From positions 1 through 5,949 of the forward strand of contig CASEDW010000072.1 in NCBI GenBank assembly GCA_949286775.1: DNA of 5,949 bases, given 5' to 3'. This DNA is from an uncultured Eubacteriales bacterium. GTDB taxonomy: Bacteria > Bacillota > Clostridia > Lachnospirales > Lachnospiraceae. The translations under genes and the position numbers were made by a program. This document shows, one piece after another, positions 1 to 5,382 of the stretch. Positions within the stretch are counted from its first letter, which is position 1, and every line of letters begins with the position of its first letter. The notes beneath the pieces were generated by a model. The model was not told the origin of the DNA, did no database searches, and saw only the letters and a program-made list of their open reading frames with translations.

Positions 1-1377
1 AGGTATTCTTACTTCAGGAAGATCAGCTTTGTTAGGTCTTGGTCTTCCGCTTCTGTCTACTTCGCCTATTATCTGCGGCTGTACCCAAAGAGCAACGGCG
101 TTATTGTTTTCATCCGCTTCGATATGCGAAGGCGCTGCAAGAGTCATGATCTCCGCTCCTTCCGCCATAGCTCCCTCAACTTCCTCAGGAAGCGCTGTCA
201 TATCCTCAATGCGGCGGCGGTATACGCATGTCACTTTTTTAGCTCCAAGGCGAACCGAAGTACGAGTAACGTCCATCGCAACGTTTCCTCCGCCGATAAC
301 GACAACATTTTTATCTTTGAAATCAGGCATGATGTCATCGCCGATGGCTTTGAGCATTTCAACGGCAGACATAACGTTTTTGCTGTCCTCGCCTTCAATG
401 CCTGTCTTTTTGTCCTGATGCGCTCCGATGGCGATATAAAGAGCGTCATTTTCTTTTTGAAGCTGTTCAAAAGTCACATCTTTTCCTACAGTAACCCCGG
501 TCTTAGCTTCGATGCCTGTTGAAAGAATAGATTCAATCTCGGCATTGAGAAGATGTCTCGGAAGTCTGTATGCCGGAATACCGTAACGGAGCATTCCTCC
601 AAGCTGTTTCTTCTCTTCATATACAGTTACAGAATGTCCCATAAGCGCAAGATAATATGCCGCGCTTAATCCTGAAGGACCTCCGCCTATTACGGCTACT
701 TTCTTTCCTGTAGAAGGAGCGCAAGGCGGCTGATCAACAAAGCCTGAATGCTCAACCGCATATCTCTTGATGCCCCTGATATTAAGAGGACTGTCAACCA
801 TGCTTCTTCGGCATCTGGCTTCGCACGGATGTTCGCATACAAACGCGCAGGCCGTCGGGAACGGATTGTCTTTTCTGATAAGGCGAACCGCGTCGTCGCA
901 GCGTCCGGCTCCTACAAGAGCCATATATCCCGGTATATCAACACCCGCAGGGCAGAGCGCAACACATGGAACAGGAAGCTGTACATTTGCAAGGCAGCGC
1001 TTGTGATCGATATGCTCGAGGAAGTCCTCTCTGAATCCCGCAAGTCCGTCTAAAACAAATCTTGCGGCGTCTCTTCCGATAGCACAGTCGGCTGTATTTA
1101 CTACAGCGCGGGCTGTTTTTTCTATCGTCTCAAGATTTTCATGAGTTCCCGCTCCGTCCAGTATCTTTTCTATAAGTTTTGCCATCTGTCCAAGACCTAT
1201 ACGGCATGGAACACACTTTCCGCATGTCTGCGCGTGGCTGAGTCTCAGGAAGTTAAGCAGCATGTCCACAGGACAAAGTCCCGGAGGGCTTGCCGCGATT
1301 CTGCGTTCAACATCTTTATACAGATTTTCAATAACAGCCTGAGCTTCGCTTTGGGTTTTGATTCTTAATCTGCTCAA
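1..1377 (-). CDS. NuoF-type [4Fe-4S] / GltD-like FAD-NAD(P)H oxidoreductase, C-terminus off the left edge
   Basis: This is a cytosolic iron-sulfur flavoprotein expected to pass electrons between NAD(P)H and FeS partners. I translated 459 uninterrupted codons with no stop before the edge. Residues about 28-122 match the C-terminal [4Fe-4S] domain of NuoF: C52-G-K-C55-V-P-C58-R, a fourth Cys at 98 in DCAIG, then GFREDF..HI. The FMN/NADH-binding and SLBB parts of NuoF are absent. Residues about 124-195 form a GltD-type cysteine-rich domain with Cys 128, 138, 142, 177, 181, 185 and 189. An FAD Rossmann motif GGGPSG lies at 231-236, and a second dinucleotide motif GGGNVAMD at 362-369. YRRR at 386-389 is compatible with NADPH preference, which is inference. 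Relatives include the SfrB/NfnB/GltD group and flavoproteins encoded beside glutamate-synthase-linked [FeFe] hydrogenases. The partner genes would lie to the left, outside the window. Domain identity is solid; the physiological partner is unknown. Confidence 0.9.
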   Translation of the reverse strand, partial: MSRLRIKTQSEAQAVIENLYKDVERRIAASPPGLCPVDMLLNFLRLSHAQTCGKCVPCRIGLGQMAKLIEKILDGAGTHENLETIEKTARAVVNTADCAIGRDAARFVLDGLAGFREDFLEHIDHKRCLANVQLPVPCVALCPAGVDIPGYMALVGAGRCDDAVRLIRKDNPFPTACAFVCEHPCEARCRRSMVDSPLNIRGIKRYAVEHSGFVDQPPCAPSTGKKVAVIGGGPSGLSAAYYLALMGHSVTVYEEKKQLGGMLRYGIPAYRLPRHLLNAEIESILSTGIEAKTGVTVGKDVTFEQLQKENDALYIAIGAHQDKKTGIEGEDSKNVMSAVEMLKAIGDDIMPDFKDKNVVVIGGGNVAMDVTRTSVRLGAKKVTCVYRRRIEDMTALPEEVEGAMAEGAEIMTLAAPSHIEADENNNAVALWVQPQIIGEVDRSGRPRPNKADLPEVRIP

Positions 1378-1391
1378 AATACTTCTCTCCT
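1375..1391 (-). promoter_or_regulatory. RBS and TTG start of the flavoprotein gene
   Basis: On the minus strand, AGGAGAG (1391-1385) precedes TTG (1377-1375) by 7 nt. An in-frame TAG at 1392-1390 overlaps the Shine-Dalgarno sequence, so translation cannot begin further upstream. No in-frame ATG or GTG is near; the first in-frame ATG is codon 39, already inside the FeS domain. An in-frame ATT (1380-1378) lies only 4 nt from the Shine-Dalgarno and is less likely. TTG is therefore the best start. Confidence 0.75.
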
Positions 1392-1423
1392 ATGCTTCAT
1401 ATTTTTATTAAATATTTTTCAAT

Positions 1424-1437
1424 CGTAAACGATATCG
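1424..1437 (-). promoter_or_regulatory. Candidate cre box (CcpA operator) upstream of the flavoprotein gene
   Basis: The cre consensus is TGWAANCGNTNWCA. The plus strand here reads CGTAAACGATATCG, which agrees at every defined position except the first and last base. It overlaps the inverted repeat ATCGT-AA-ACGAT (1422-1433). It lies about 47 nt upstream of the TTG start and downstream of the candidate promoter at 1473-1502, the usual place for roadblock-type CcpA repression. The match is seen in the sequence; CcpA control is inference, and a short degenerate site can arise by chance. Confidence 0.35.
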
Positions 1438-1472
1438 GGAATAAGTCATATTTTATTCTCAATACCAAAATA

Positions 1473-1502
1473 ATTATGTATTATAAGATAAGATTTTGCC
1501 AA
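1473..1502 (-). promoter_or_regulatory. Candidate sigma-A promoter for the flavoprotein gene
   Basis: On the minus strand, TTGGCA (1502-1497, 5 of 6 to TTGACA) and CATAAT (1478-1473, 5 of 6 to TATAAT) are separated by 18 nt. A perfect TATAAT lies at 1485-1480, but its best-spaced upstream hexamer (TATAAA) is a poor -35. Transcription would begin near 1466, giving a leader of about 90 nt. The region is very AT-rich, so chance matches are likely. Confidence 0.4.
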
Positions 1503-1540
1503 TTTATATATCACAGTTGACTTATTTTTTTCGCTGTAAT

Positions 1541-1555
1541 TGTGCGTTTTGCACA
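1541..1555. repeat. Inverted repeat TGTGC-N5-GCACA between pgm and the flavoprotein gene
   Basis: Perfect 5-bp arms (1541-1545 and 1551-1555) flank a 5-base spacer. It is the most GC-rich patch in an otherwise AT-rich gap, about 40 bp upstream of the candidate -35. It could be an operator. It does not match the Rex pattern TTGTTAAN4TTAACAA and has no U-tract, so I do not call it a terminator. The rest of the 1378-1603 gap holds only the promoter, the cre-like box and a weak GAATAA/TTATTC pair (1439-1458). Confidence 0.25.
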
Positions 1556-1603
1556 TCGTAAAGTCTTTAAAAGCCAATTTTTTCACGAAAATACAGCTTT
1601 CCA

Positions 1604-1637
1604 AGAAAAAATATAGCTGCCATAAATGACAGCTATA
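1604..1637 (-). terminator. Rho-independent terminator of pgm
   Basis: Read on the minus strand, a 10-bp stem lies 13 nt after the pgm stop codon. Its arms are 1637-1628 and 1621-1612, with core ATAGCTG/CAGCTAT, one G-U pair and a 6-nt loop. Six U residues follow immediately (1611-1606). Stem, loop and U-tract are all in the standard arrangement, so this should end the pgm transcript before the flavoprotein promoter. Confidence 0.9.
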
Positions 1638-1650
1638 ATCAGTTTTGTTA

Positions 1651-3333
1651 TTATTCAAAAATCGGTTTAAGCGCGGAAGCAAGTTTTTCTTTCTGAGCTT
1701 TTGCTTCCTCAAGATCTTTTCCTTTTGTTGTGTAATATGCCTTGATCTTAGGTTCCGTTCCTGACGGACGGATGATGACATTAGCTCCATCCGCAAGCGT
1801 ATATGAAAGAACGTTAGCAGACGGAAGTCCCGTTGAAGCCGTATCTTTATAATCGACAGCTTTTACTACTTCTATGCCGCCGATCTCCTTAAGAGGATTT
1901 TCGCGAAGCTCCGACATGATACCTGCCATCTTGTCCATTCCGGTAAGTCCCGGGAACTCAACACTGTCTGTCTTGTTATAATATCGTCCGTACTGAGCGT
2001 AAATTTCTTCAAGACGCTGTTTTATCGAGCTTCCGATACTTCTGTAATACGAAGCCATCTCGCATATAAGCATTGAAGCGATAACCGCATCCTTATCTCT
2101 TACGTAAGTGCCGGCGAGATATCCGTAGCTTTCTTCAAATCCGAATATAAATCTGTCCTCTTCTTTGTTATTTTCAAGCTGCAATATCTGATCGCCAATC
2201 CACTTGAATCCTGTGAGAACGTTTCTCATCTCTACTCCATAATGGTCTGCAATAGCGTCCGCAAGAGGAGTTGAAACAAGGGATTTAACCGCGATAGGAT
2301 TTTTTGGCATCGTTCCCTTTTCGATTCGTCCCGCACAGATATAATCAAGAAGAAGAGCTCCCATCTCATTGCCTGTAACAAGCTCATAAGAACCGTCCGG
2401 ACATTTCATTGCGATGCCAACGCGATCCGCATCCGGGTCAGTAGCAAGCATAAGATCCGCTCCTTCTTTTTCAGCCAGTTCAAGACCCGACTTAAGAGCT
2501 TCAAAGATTTCAGGATTAGGATAGCTGCATGTAGTAAAATATCCGTTTGGATACTCCTGCTCGTGAACTATCGTTATATCTGATATTCCGATGTCGTTTA
2601 AAACGTGGGTTACAGGTACAAGTCCAGATCCATTGAGCGGACTGTATACAAGCTTAAGTCCGGCATCTTTGCACAGTCCCGGACGAACCTGGCGATCTTC
2701 GATAGCTTTATAAAACGCTTCCTTGCAGTCGTCAGAACAGAATCTTATCAGTCCTTTTTCAACGCCGGACGCGAAAGACATGTATTTCGCGCCTGTAAGT
2801 ATATCCGTCTTTTGAATCTCATCGTATACAACGGCCGCCGCGTCGTCGGTCATCTGGCAACCGTCAGGACCATAAGCTTTGTAACCATTGTATTTTGCCG
2901 GATTGTGAGACGCCGTTATCATTACTCCGGCGTTGCAATTGTAATATCTCGTCGCGAAAGAAAGCGCCGGCACCGGCATGAGAGCGTCATATATACGTAC
3001 ATTGATACCGTTTGCCGCAAGCACGCCTGCCGTCTCTTTGGCGAATACATCGCTCTTGATACGGCTGTCATAGCTCACTGCCACAGTCTGAGTACCGCCC
3101 TGTGTCTTTACCCAATTCGCAAGACCCTGCGTAGCCTGGCGTACAACATATATGTTCATACGGTTCGTTCCCGCTCCGAGAACTCCTCTGAGTCCCGCCG
3201 TTCCAAATTTAAGGGCTACGGCAAATCTGTCTTTGATCTCCTCGTCGTTGCCGTCTATCCTGGAAAGTTCCGGTTTAAGATCAGCGTCCTCAAGATCAGT
3301 CTGAAGCCAGCGTTTGTATTCTTCAATGTACAT
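1651..3333 (-). CDS. pgm: Phosphoglucomutase / phosphomannomutase, alpha-D-phosphohexomutase family
   Basis: This cytosolic enzyme interconverts hexose 1- and 6-phosphates through a phosphoserine, linking glycolysis to glycogen, UDP-sugar and cell-wall precursor synthesis. The 560-residue length is normal for the Firmicutes phospho-sugar mutase group. All four domain signatures are present in order: FGTAGLRG at 43-50, the catalytic loop TASHNP with phospho-acceptor S142, the metal loop DPDADRVG (D299, D301, D303), the sugar-specificity loop GFEESYG at 398-404, and the phosphate-binding loop RPSGTEPK at 522-529. GFEESYG is the glucose-type loop, so phosphoglucomutase (EC 5.4.2.2) is more likely than a dedicated mannomutase, although dual use is common. 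The start is ATG, with AAAGGA (3349-3344) 10 nt upstream. The gene has its own promoter at 3482-3509 and terminator at 1604-1637, and appears monocistronic. Nothing is truncated or missing. The paralogue name (pgcA versus pgm) cannot be settled here. Confidence 0.95.
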   Translation of the reverse strand: MYIEEYKRWLQTDLEDADLKPELSRIDGNDEEIKDRFAVALKFGTAGLRGVLGAGTNRMNIYVVRQATQGLANWVKTQGGTQTVAVSYDSRIKSDVFAKETAGVLAANGINVRIYDALMPVPALSFATRYYNCNAGVMITASHNPAKYNGYKAYGPDGCQMTDDAAAVVYDEIQKTDILTGAKYMSFASGVEKGLIRFCSDDCKEAFYKAIEDRQVRPGLCKDAGLKLVYSPLNGSGLVPVTHVLNDIGISDITIVHEQEYPNGYFTTCSYPNPEIFEALKSGLELAEKEGADLMLATDPDADRVGIAMKCPDGSYELVTGNEMGALLLDYICAGRIEKGTMPKNPIAVKSLVSTPLADAIADHYGVEMRNVLTGFKWIGDQILQLENNKEEDRFIFGFEESYGYLAGTYVRDKDAVIASMLICEMASYYRSIGSSIKQRLEEIYAQYGRYYNKTDSVEFPGLTGMDKMAGIMSELRENPLKEIGGIEVVKAVDYKDTASTGLPSANVLSYTLADGANVIIRPSGTEPKIKAYYTTKGKDLEEAKAQKEKLASALKPIFE

Positions 3334-3373
3334 ATGATATCATTCCTTTCGTTATTTTTTCATCATAAATCCG

Positions 3374-3392
3374 GGTCAAAAGATTTTTGACC
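3374..3392. repeat. Perfect inverted repeat GGTCAAAA-N3-TTTTGACC in the pgm leader
   Basis: Arms 3374-3381 and 3385-3392 are perfectly complementary over 8 bp around a 3-base spacer. It is about 25 nt upstream of the Shine-Dalgarno sequence. No U-tract follows on either strand (minus: CGGATTTATG). It could be an operator for a dimeric regulator or an RNA hairpin. GTCAA/TTGAC elements also occur at 3473-3478 and 3505-3509 near the promoter, but the latter is simply the -35. Confidence 0.6.
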
Positions 3393-3404
3393 TTAGTATC
3401 ATAT

Positions 3405-3427
3405 TATGAGTTTTAGCGGTTCTCATA
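3405..3427. repeat. Inverted repeat TATGAG / CTCATA in the pgm leader
   Basis: Six-bp arms (3405-3410 and 3422-3427) flank an 11-base spacer. The distal arm shares bases 3425-3427 with the outer pairs of the larger hairpin at 3425-3465, so the fully extended forms of the two would compete in RNA. On its own the repeat is short and could be chance. Confidence 0.35.
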
Positions 3428-3465
3428 GACACAAAATCGTATGCAAGCATCCGATTTGTGTCCAT
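3425..3465 (-). repeat. Long imperfect hairpin with ATGCTTGCAT apex in the pgm leader
   Basis: On the minus strand GACACAAATCG (3462-3452) pairs with CGATTTTGTGTC (3439-3428), with a single-base bulge. Inside this, after one G/A mismatch, ATGC pairs with GCAT around TT (3450-3441). Outside, one G-U and two A-U pairs extend it to 3465-3425. As RNA the tip would be G(CUUG)C, a known stable tetraloop. It begins about 10 nt after the predicted transcription start. The same apex decamer occurs in the amidase leader at 5302-5311. Confidence 0.6.
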
Positions 3466-3481
3466 TTGTCCCTTGACTCAT

Positions 3482-3509
3482 ATTATACAATTATTACATA
3501 TTTTGTCAA
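3482..3509 (-). promoter_or_regulatory. Consensus sigma-A promoter for pgm
   Basis: On the minus strand, TTGACA (3509-3504) and TATAAT (3487-3482) are both perfect matches to the housekeeping hexamers, with a 16-bp spacer. Initiation is expected near 3475. It sits just downstream of the terminator of the AEC gene, which makes pgm an independent unit. Two perfect hexamers suggest high basal strength. Confidence 0.8.
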
Positions 3510-3529
3510 TATTTTGAGGTAAATATACT

Positions 3530-3564
3530 AAAAATGCACAATACTTTTTTGAAGTACTGTGCAT
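3530..3564 (-). terminator. Rho-independent terminator of the HAD-AEC operon
   Basis: Read on the minus strand, 13-nt arms (3564-3552 and 3546-3534) form ATGCACAGTACTT/AAGTATTGTGCAT with one G-U pair and a 5-nt loop. Five U residues follow (3534-3530, the first also being the last base of the stem). It begins about 40 nt after the AEC stop codon and about 20 bp before the pgm -35. The stem is long and nearly perfect, so it should insulate pgm from read-through. Confidence 0.9.
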
Positions 3565-3603
3565 CTGAATAATTATAATAAGTTAGTGTCATAAACCAGC
3601 GAC

Positions 3604-4527
3604 TTATAACACCATTGTTGTAAGAGTTACCGTAAAAACGGATAATATCGTGGTCAAAAACGTGGCAGCCGAAAAGGTTTCCGTTTCAAGTCCGTACTGA
3701 TTTGCCAGCATCAACGGCATATTTCCCACCGGCATAGCCATAAGTATCGCGAAAGCGTCCACCATTACCGATGATCCGAGAATATTCTTTAAAACGAGCG
3801 CGAAAGCGATCGGAACAAGAAGATATCGAATTGCCCATATCAGATAGAGTTTTTTGTCCCCGATCAGACTTTTCAGCGGTATTTTAGCGATCGAAATTCC
3901 GAGAACGATCATAGCCATAAATGTGGTCGCTTTTCCGGCACTTGATATCGTCGCTTCTATAAACTCCGGAAATCTCAGCCTGAACCAGAATACAAGTATC
4001 GCTATGACTCCTGAAACCGTTCCGACATTAATCAGGGATTTCCAGGTGAATTTATACTCAACATTCTTTCTGCCGGAAAGCATTGTGGAATATCCGTGAG
4101 TATAAAACAAAATGTTATAGATGATCAGCGAAACGGTCACAAATACGAGCGAATGTTCTCCGAGTACAGCGCTTGTAACCGGGATTCCGATAAATCCGAC
4201 ATTCGCATATATCTGAAGCATGGCATATGTTCTTCTTTTTTCATTGTCCTTTGTCAAAAGCGCCGAAAAAAGGTGTCCGAAAGCTATCAGAAACGCATAC
4301 ATGGCTGCTCCTATTATCAGCCCCATGATTATATCCCAGTGTGTTATTTCAACTTCTTCGCTAAACGCGCTGCTGATGCATACGGCCGGGTTTGTTATCG
4401 TAAGCACGAGAAAAGACATGGTCTTGGAACCTTCGTCCGTGATAAAGCCTTTCTTAAACAACGCGTATCCTATCGCGATCAAAATGATTATTACCAGCAT
4501 TTGCTGCAATACTACCGATGTGCTCAT
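3604..4527 (-). CDS. AEC-family (auxin efflux carrier-like) permease
   Basis: This is an integral membrane transporter of the AEC family, whose bacterial members include malate and malonate carriers such as MdcF and MleP. The 307 residues are almost entirely hydrophobic and give about ten membrane segments, roughly at 7-25, 37-54, 64-92, 102-121, 125-145, 168-185, 198-215, 226-247, 254-275 and 284-305. The family signature NVGFIGIP lies at 109-116, before the mid-protein break, and the second-half signature MPVGNMPLMLANQYG at 265-279. The length is typical. The ATG lies one base after the HAD stop codon, with GGGAG inside the end of the HAD gene 9 nt upstream, so translation is probably coupled. 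The terminator at 3530-3564 ends the unit. Neither substrate nor direction can be read from the sequence; a small organic acid is the usual guess. The name reflects homology only and does not imply auxin transport. Confidence 0.88.
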   Translation of the reverse strand: MSTSVVLQQMLVIIILIAIGYALFKKGFITDEGSKTMSFLVLTITNPAVCISSAFSEEVEITHWDIIMGLIIGAAMYAFLIAFGHLFSALLTKDNEKRRTYAMLQIYANVGFIGIPVTSAVLGEHSLVFVTVSLIIYNILFYTHGYSTMLSGRKNVEYKFTWKSLINVGTVSGVIAILVFWFRLRFPEFIEATISSAGKATTFMAMIVLGISIAKIPLKSLIGDKKLYLIWAIRYLLVPIAFALVLKNILGSSVMVDAFAILMAMPVGNMPLMLANQYGLETETFSAATFLTTILSVFTVTLTTMVL

Positions 4528-4528
4528 T

Positions 4529-5215
4529 TTATACCGCTCCCGTCGTATCAGTTAATTTCTTTACGATATCAACTATATCAAGGGGGCTTTGCGCCAGCGC
4601 GTCAGCCCCGTCAAGTTCGCCTTTAGCCGCGAATCCGTACGCGCATCCGATAAACGGGATATTTACTGCTTTCGCGCATTCAAAATCGCTGTAGCGATCT
4701 CCTATCATTATAGCTTTTCCGCCTTCATAGTCCTCTATAACATGCTTTATTATCTCTGTTTTCGGCAGATAATTATAACTTTCGCAGTCATAAAACTTAT
4801 CGAACCATTTTTCCATCTTGAAATGGCCCCAATAGTAGTCAGCCATATCCTTCTGACAGTTGCTGAGCATCACCATGTGATACCCGTCTTTTTTCAACTC
4901 ATCAAGCATCGGATAACATTCGTCAAACCATTTAGCTGTTCCGTTTTCCATGATCTTTCTCATTTCTTTTCCGACAACAACTGTAACTTTACCGGCGATT
5001 TCTTCCGTCATGTCCTCAACAAGGGTTGTCCAAATGTCATTGGCGTTCATTCCAAGGCATTTGGCTATTTTTTCATCAGAAAAAAACGGCACATCCTTAT
5101 AGCCGTTTTCATGCAACCATTCAACGCCGGCTCTCATTGCCGGTCCGAATATCCTGACCGAATCATGAAGCGTTCCGTCGTGATCAAACACAAGCAGCGG
5201 TTTATCAAGTTTCAT
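4529..5215 (-). CDS. HAD-superfamily hydrolase (Gph/HAD-IA-like phosphatase)
   Basis: This is a soluble Mg-dependent phosphatase that acts through a phospho-aspartate. The 228 residues are the usual length for a subfamily I enzyme with a helical cap. Motif I is FDHDGT, with nucleophile D11 and acid/base D13; motif II is MLSN with S118; motif III is K152; and motif IV is IGDRYSDFECA with D173 and D177. Residues about 20-100 form the cap that chooses the substrate. His at position 12 replaces the more common Leu or Met between the two aspartates, which should not prevent catalysis. It is first in a two-gene operon with the AEC permease one base downstream. A phosphatase paired with a permease could act on a shared metabolite, but that is inference. 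The start is ATG behind a very strong Shine-Dalgarno (5231-5221). Phosphoglycolate or sugar-phosphate phosphatase is possible; the substrate cannot be assigned. Confidence 0.9.
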   Translation of the reverse strand: MKLDKPLLVFDHDGTLHDSVRIFGPAMRAGVEWLHENGYKDVPFFSDEKIAKCLGMNANDIWTTLVEDMTEEIAGKVTVVVGKEMRKIMENGTAKWFDECYPMLDELKKDGYHMVMLSNCQKDMADYYWGHFKMEKWFDKFYDCESYNYLPKTEIIKHVIEDYEGGKAIMIGDRYSDFECAKAVNIPFIGCAYGFAAKGELDGADALAQSPLDIVDIVKKLTDTTGAV

Positions 5216-5220
5216 TATTA

Positions 5221-5231
5221 CCTTCCTCCCC
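5221..5231 (-). promoter_or_regulatory. Strong ribosome binding site of the HAD gene
   Basis: The minus strand reads GGGGAGGAAGG, with the GGAGG core 9 nt and the distal AAGG 5 nt from the ATG at 5215-5213. It is the strongest Shine-Dalgarno in the window. It fixes the HAD start and suggests efficient translation of the operon. Confidence 0.85.
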
Positions 5232-5243
5232 TAAATAAAACAT

Positions 5244-5272
5244 TTGAAAAATTATGAATTGACTATTATTAT
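5244..5272 (+). promoter_or_regulatory. Candidate promoter of the amidase gene
   Basis: TTGAAA (5244-5249) and TATTAT (5267-5272) are separated by 17 bp, each one base from consensus. TATGAT at 5270-5275 is an alternative -10 but would need a 20-bp spacer. Transcription would begin near 5279 and leave a leader of about 100 nt containing the hairpin at 5286-5327. It is plausible but in AT-rich sequence. Confidence 0.45.
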
Positions 5273-5280
5273 GATAACAA
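5251..5280 (-). promoter_or_regulatory. Candidate promoter of the HAD-AEC operon
   Basis: On the minus strand, TTGTTA (5280-5275) and CATAAT (5256-5251) are 18 nt apart, which would give a short leader of roughly 30 nt. The matches are moderate (4 of 6 and 5 of 6) in an AT-rich gap. It overlaps the candidate plus-strand promoter of the amidase almost completely. Confidence 0.4.
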
Positions 5281-5285
5281 GGCCA

Positions 5286-5327
5286 AAAGTTCAGACTTTT
5301 CATGCTTGCATGAAAGCGACTGACTTT
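5286..5327 (+). repeat. Long imperfect hairpin with ATGCTTGCAT apex in the amidase leader
   Basis: The core is a perfect 18-nt inverted repeat, TTTCATGC-TT-GCATGAAA (5298-5315). One T-G pair and then an internal loop lead to outer arms AAAGTTCAG (5286-5294) and CTGACTTT (5320-5327), which pair with one bulged base. The tip as RNA is G(CUUG)C. It lies just after the predicted start site and about 55 nt before the ATG. No U-tract follows, so it is not a terminator. It may be an RNA element or a protein-binding palindrome. Confidence 0.6.
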
Positions 5328-5382
5328 GACACCTGCAAAACACCGAAAAGCAGCCATTTTTAAAGTAAACAAGCGAGTACAA

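Larger units (their letters stand above)
3334..3475 (-). promoter_or_regulatory. Hairpin-rich 5' leader of pgm, uncharacterised
   Basis: The predicted transcript starts near 3475, leaving a leader of about 140 nt before the pgm ATG. Three inverted repeats sit inside it, at 3425-3465, 3405-3427 and 3374-3392, followed by the perfect palindrome ATGATATCAT (3343-3334) that fills the whole gap between Shine-Dalgarno and ATG. None of the hairpins is followed by a U-tract, so this is not a simple attenuator. I do not recognise a named riboswitch or T-box. It could be a structured regulatory RNA or a cluster of operators; both are inference. Confidence 0.45.

Noticed and set aside
29..522. Open frames on the plus strand at 29-418 and 124-522, and minus frame 231-470
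   Set aside because: They lie opposite or out of frame within the flavoprotein gene, whose frame is continuous and full of family motifs; none shows a recognisable domain or ribosome binding site.
748..1368. Plus-strand open frames at 748-1053, 767-1006 and 1141-1368
   Set aside because: Antisense shadows of the cysteine-rich and NuoF-type domains of the flavoprotein.
1541..1555. Rex (redox-sensing repressor) operator upstream of the flavoprotein gene
   Set aside because: The inverted repeat TGTGC-N5-GCACA lacks the TTGTTAA/TTAACAA halves expected for Rex.
1446..1796. Minus-strand open frame across the pgm 3' end and terminator
   Set aside because: It runs out of frame through the end of pgm, across the terminator hairpin, and has no Shine-Dalgarno or domain.
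2605..3390. 261-codon plus-strand frame opposite pgm
   Set aside because: Antisense shadow of a gene with all catalytic motifs intact; its composition, rich in Arg, Tyr and Ser, is typical of a reverse-strand frame.
3425..3465. Terminator or attenuator in the pgm leader
   Set aside because: No run of U follows this hairpin or the other two, on either strand.
3854..5257. Plus-strand frames at 3854-4099, 4096-4626, 4220-4555 and 4589-5257
   Set aside because: All are antisense to the AEC and HAD genes, with no ribosome binding sites or family motifs.
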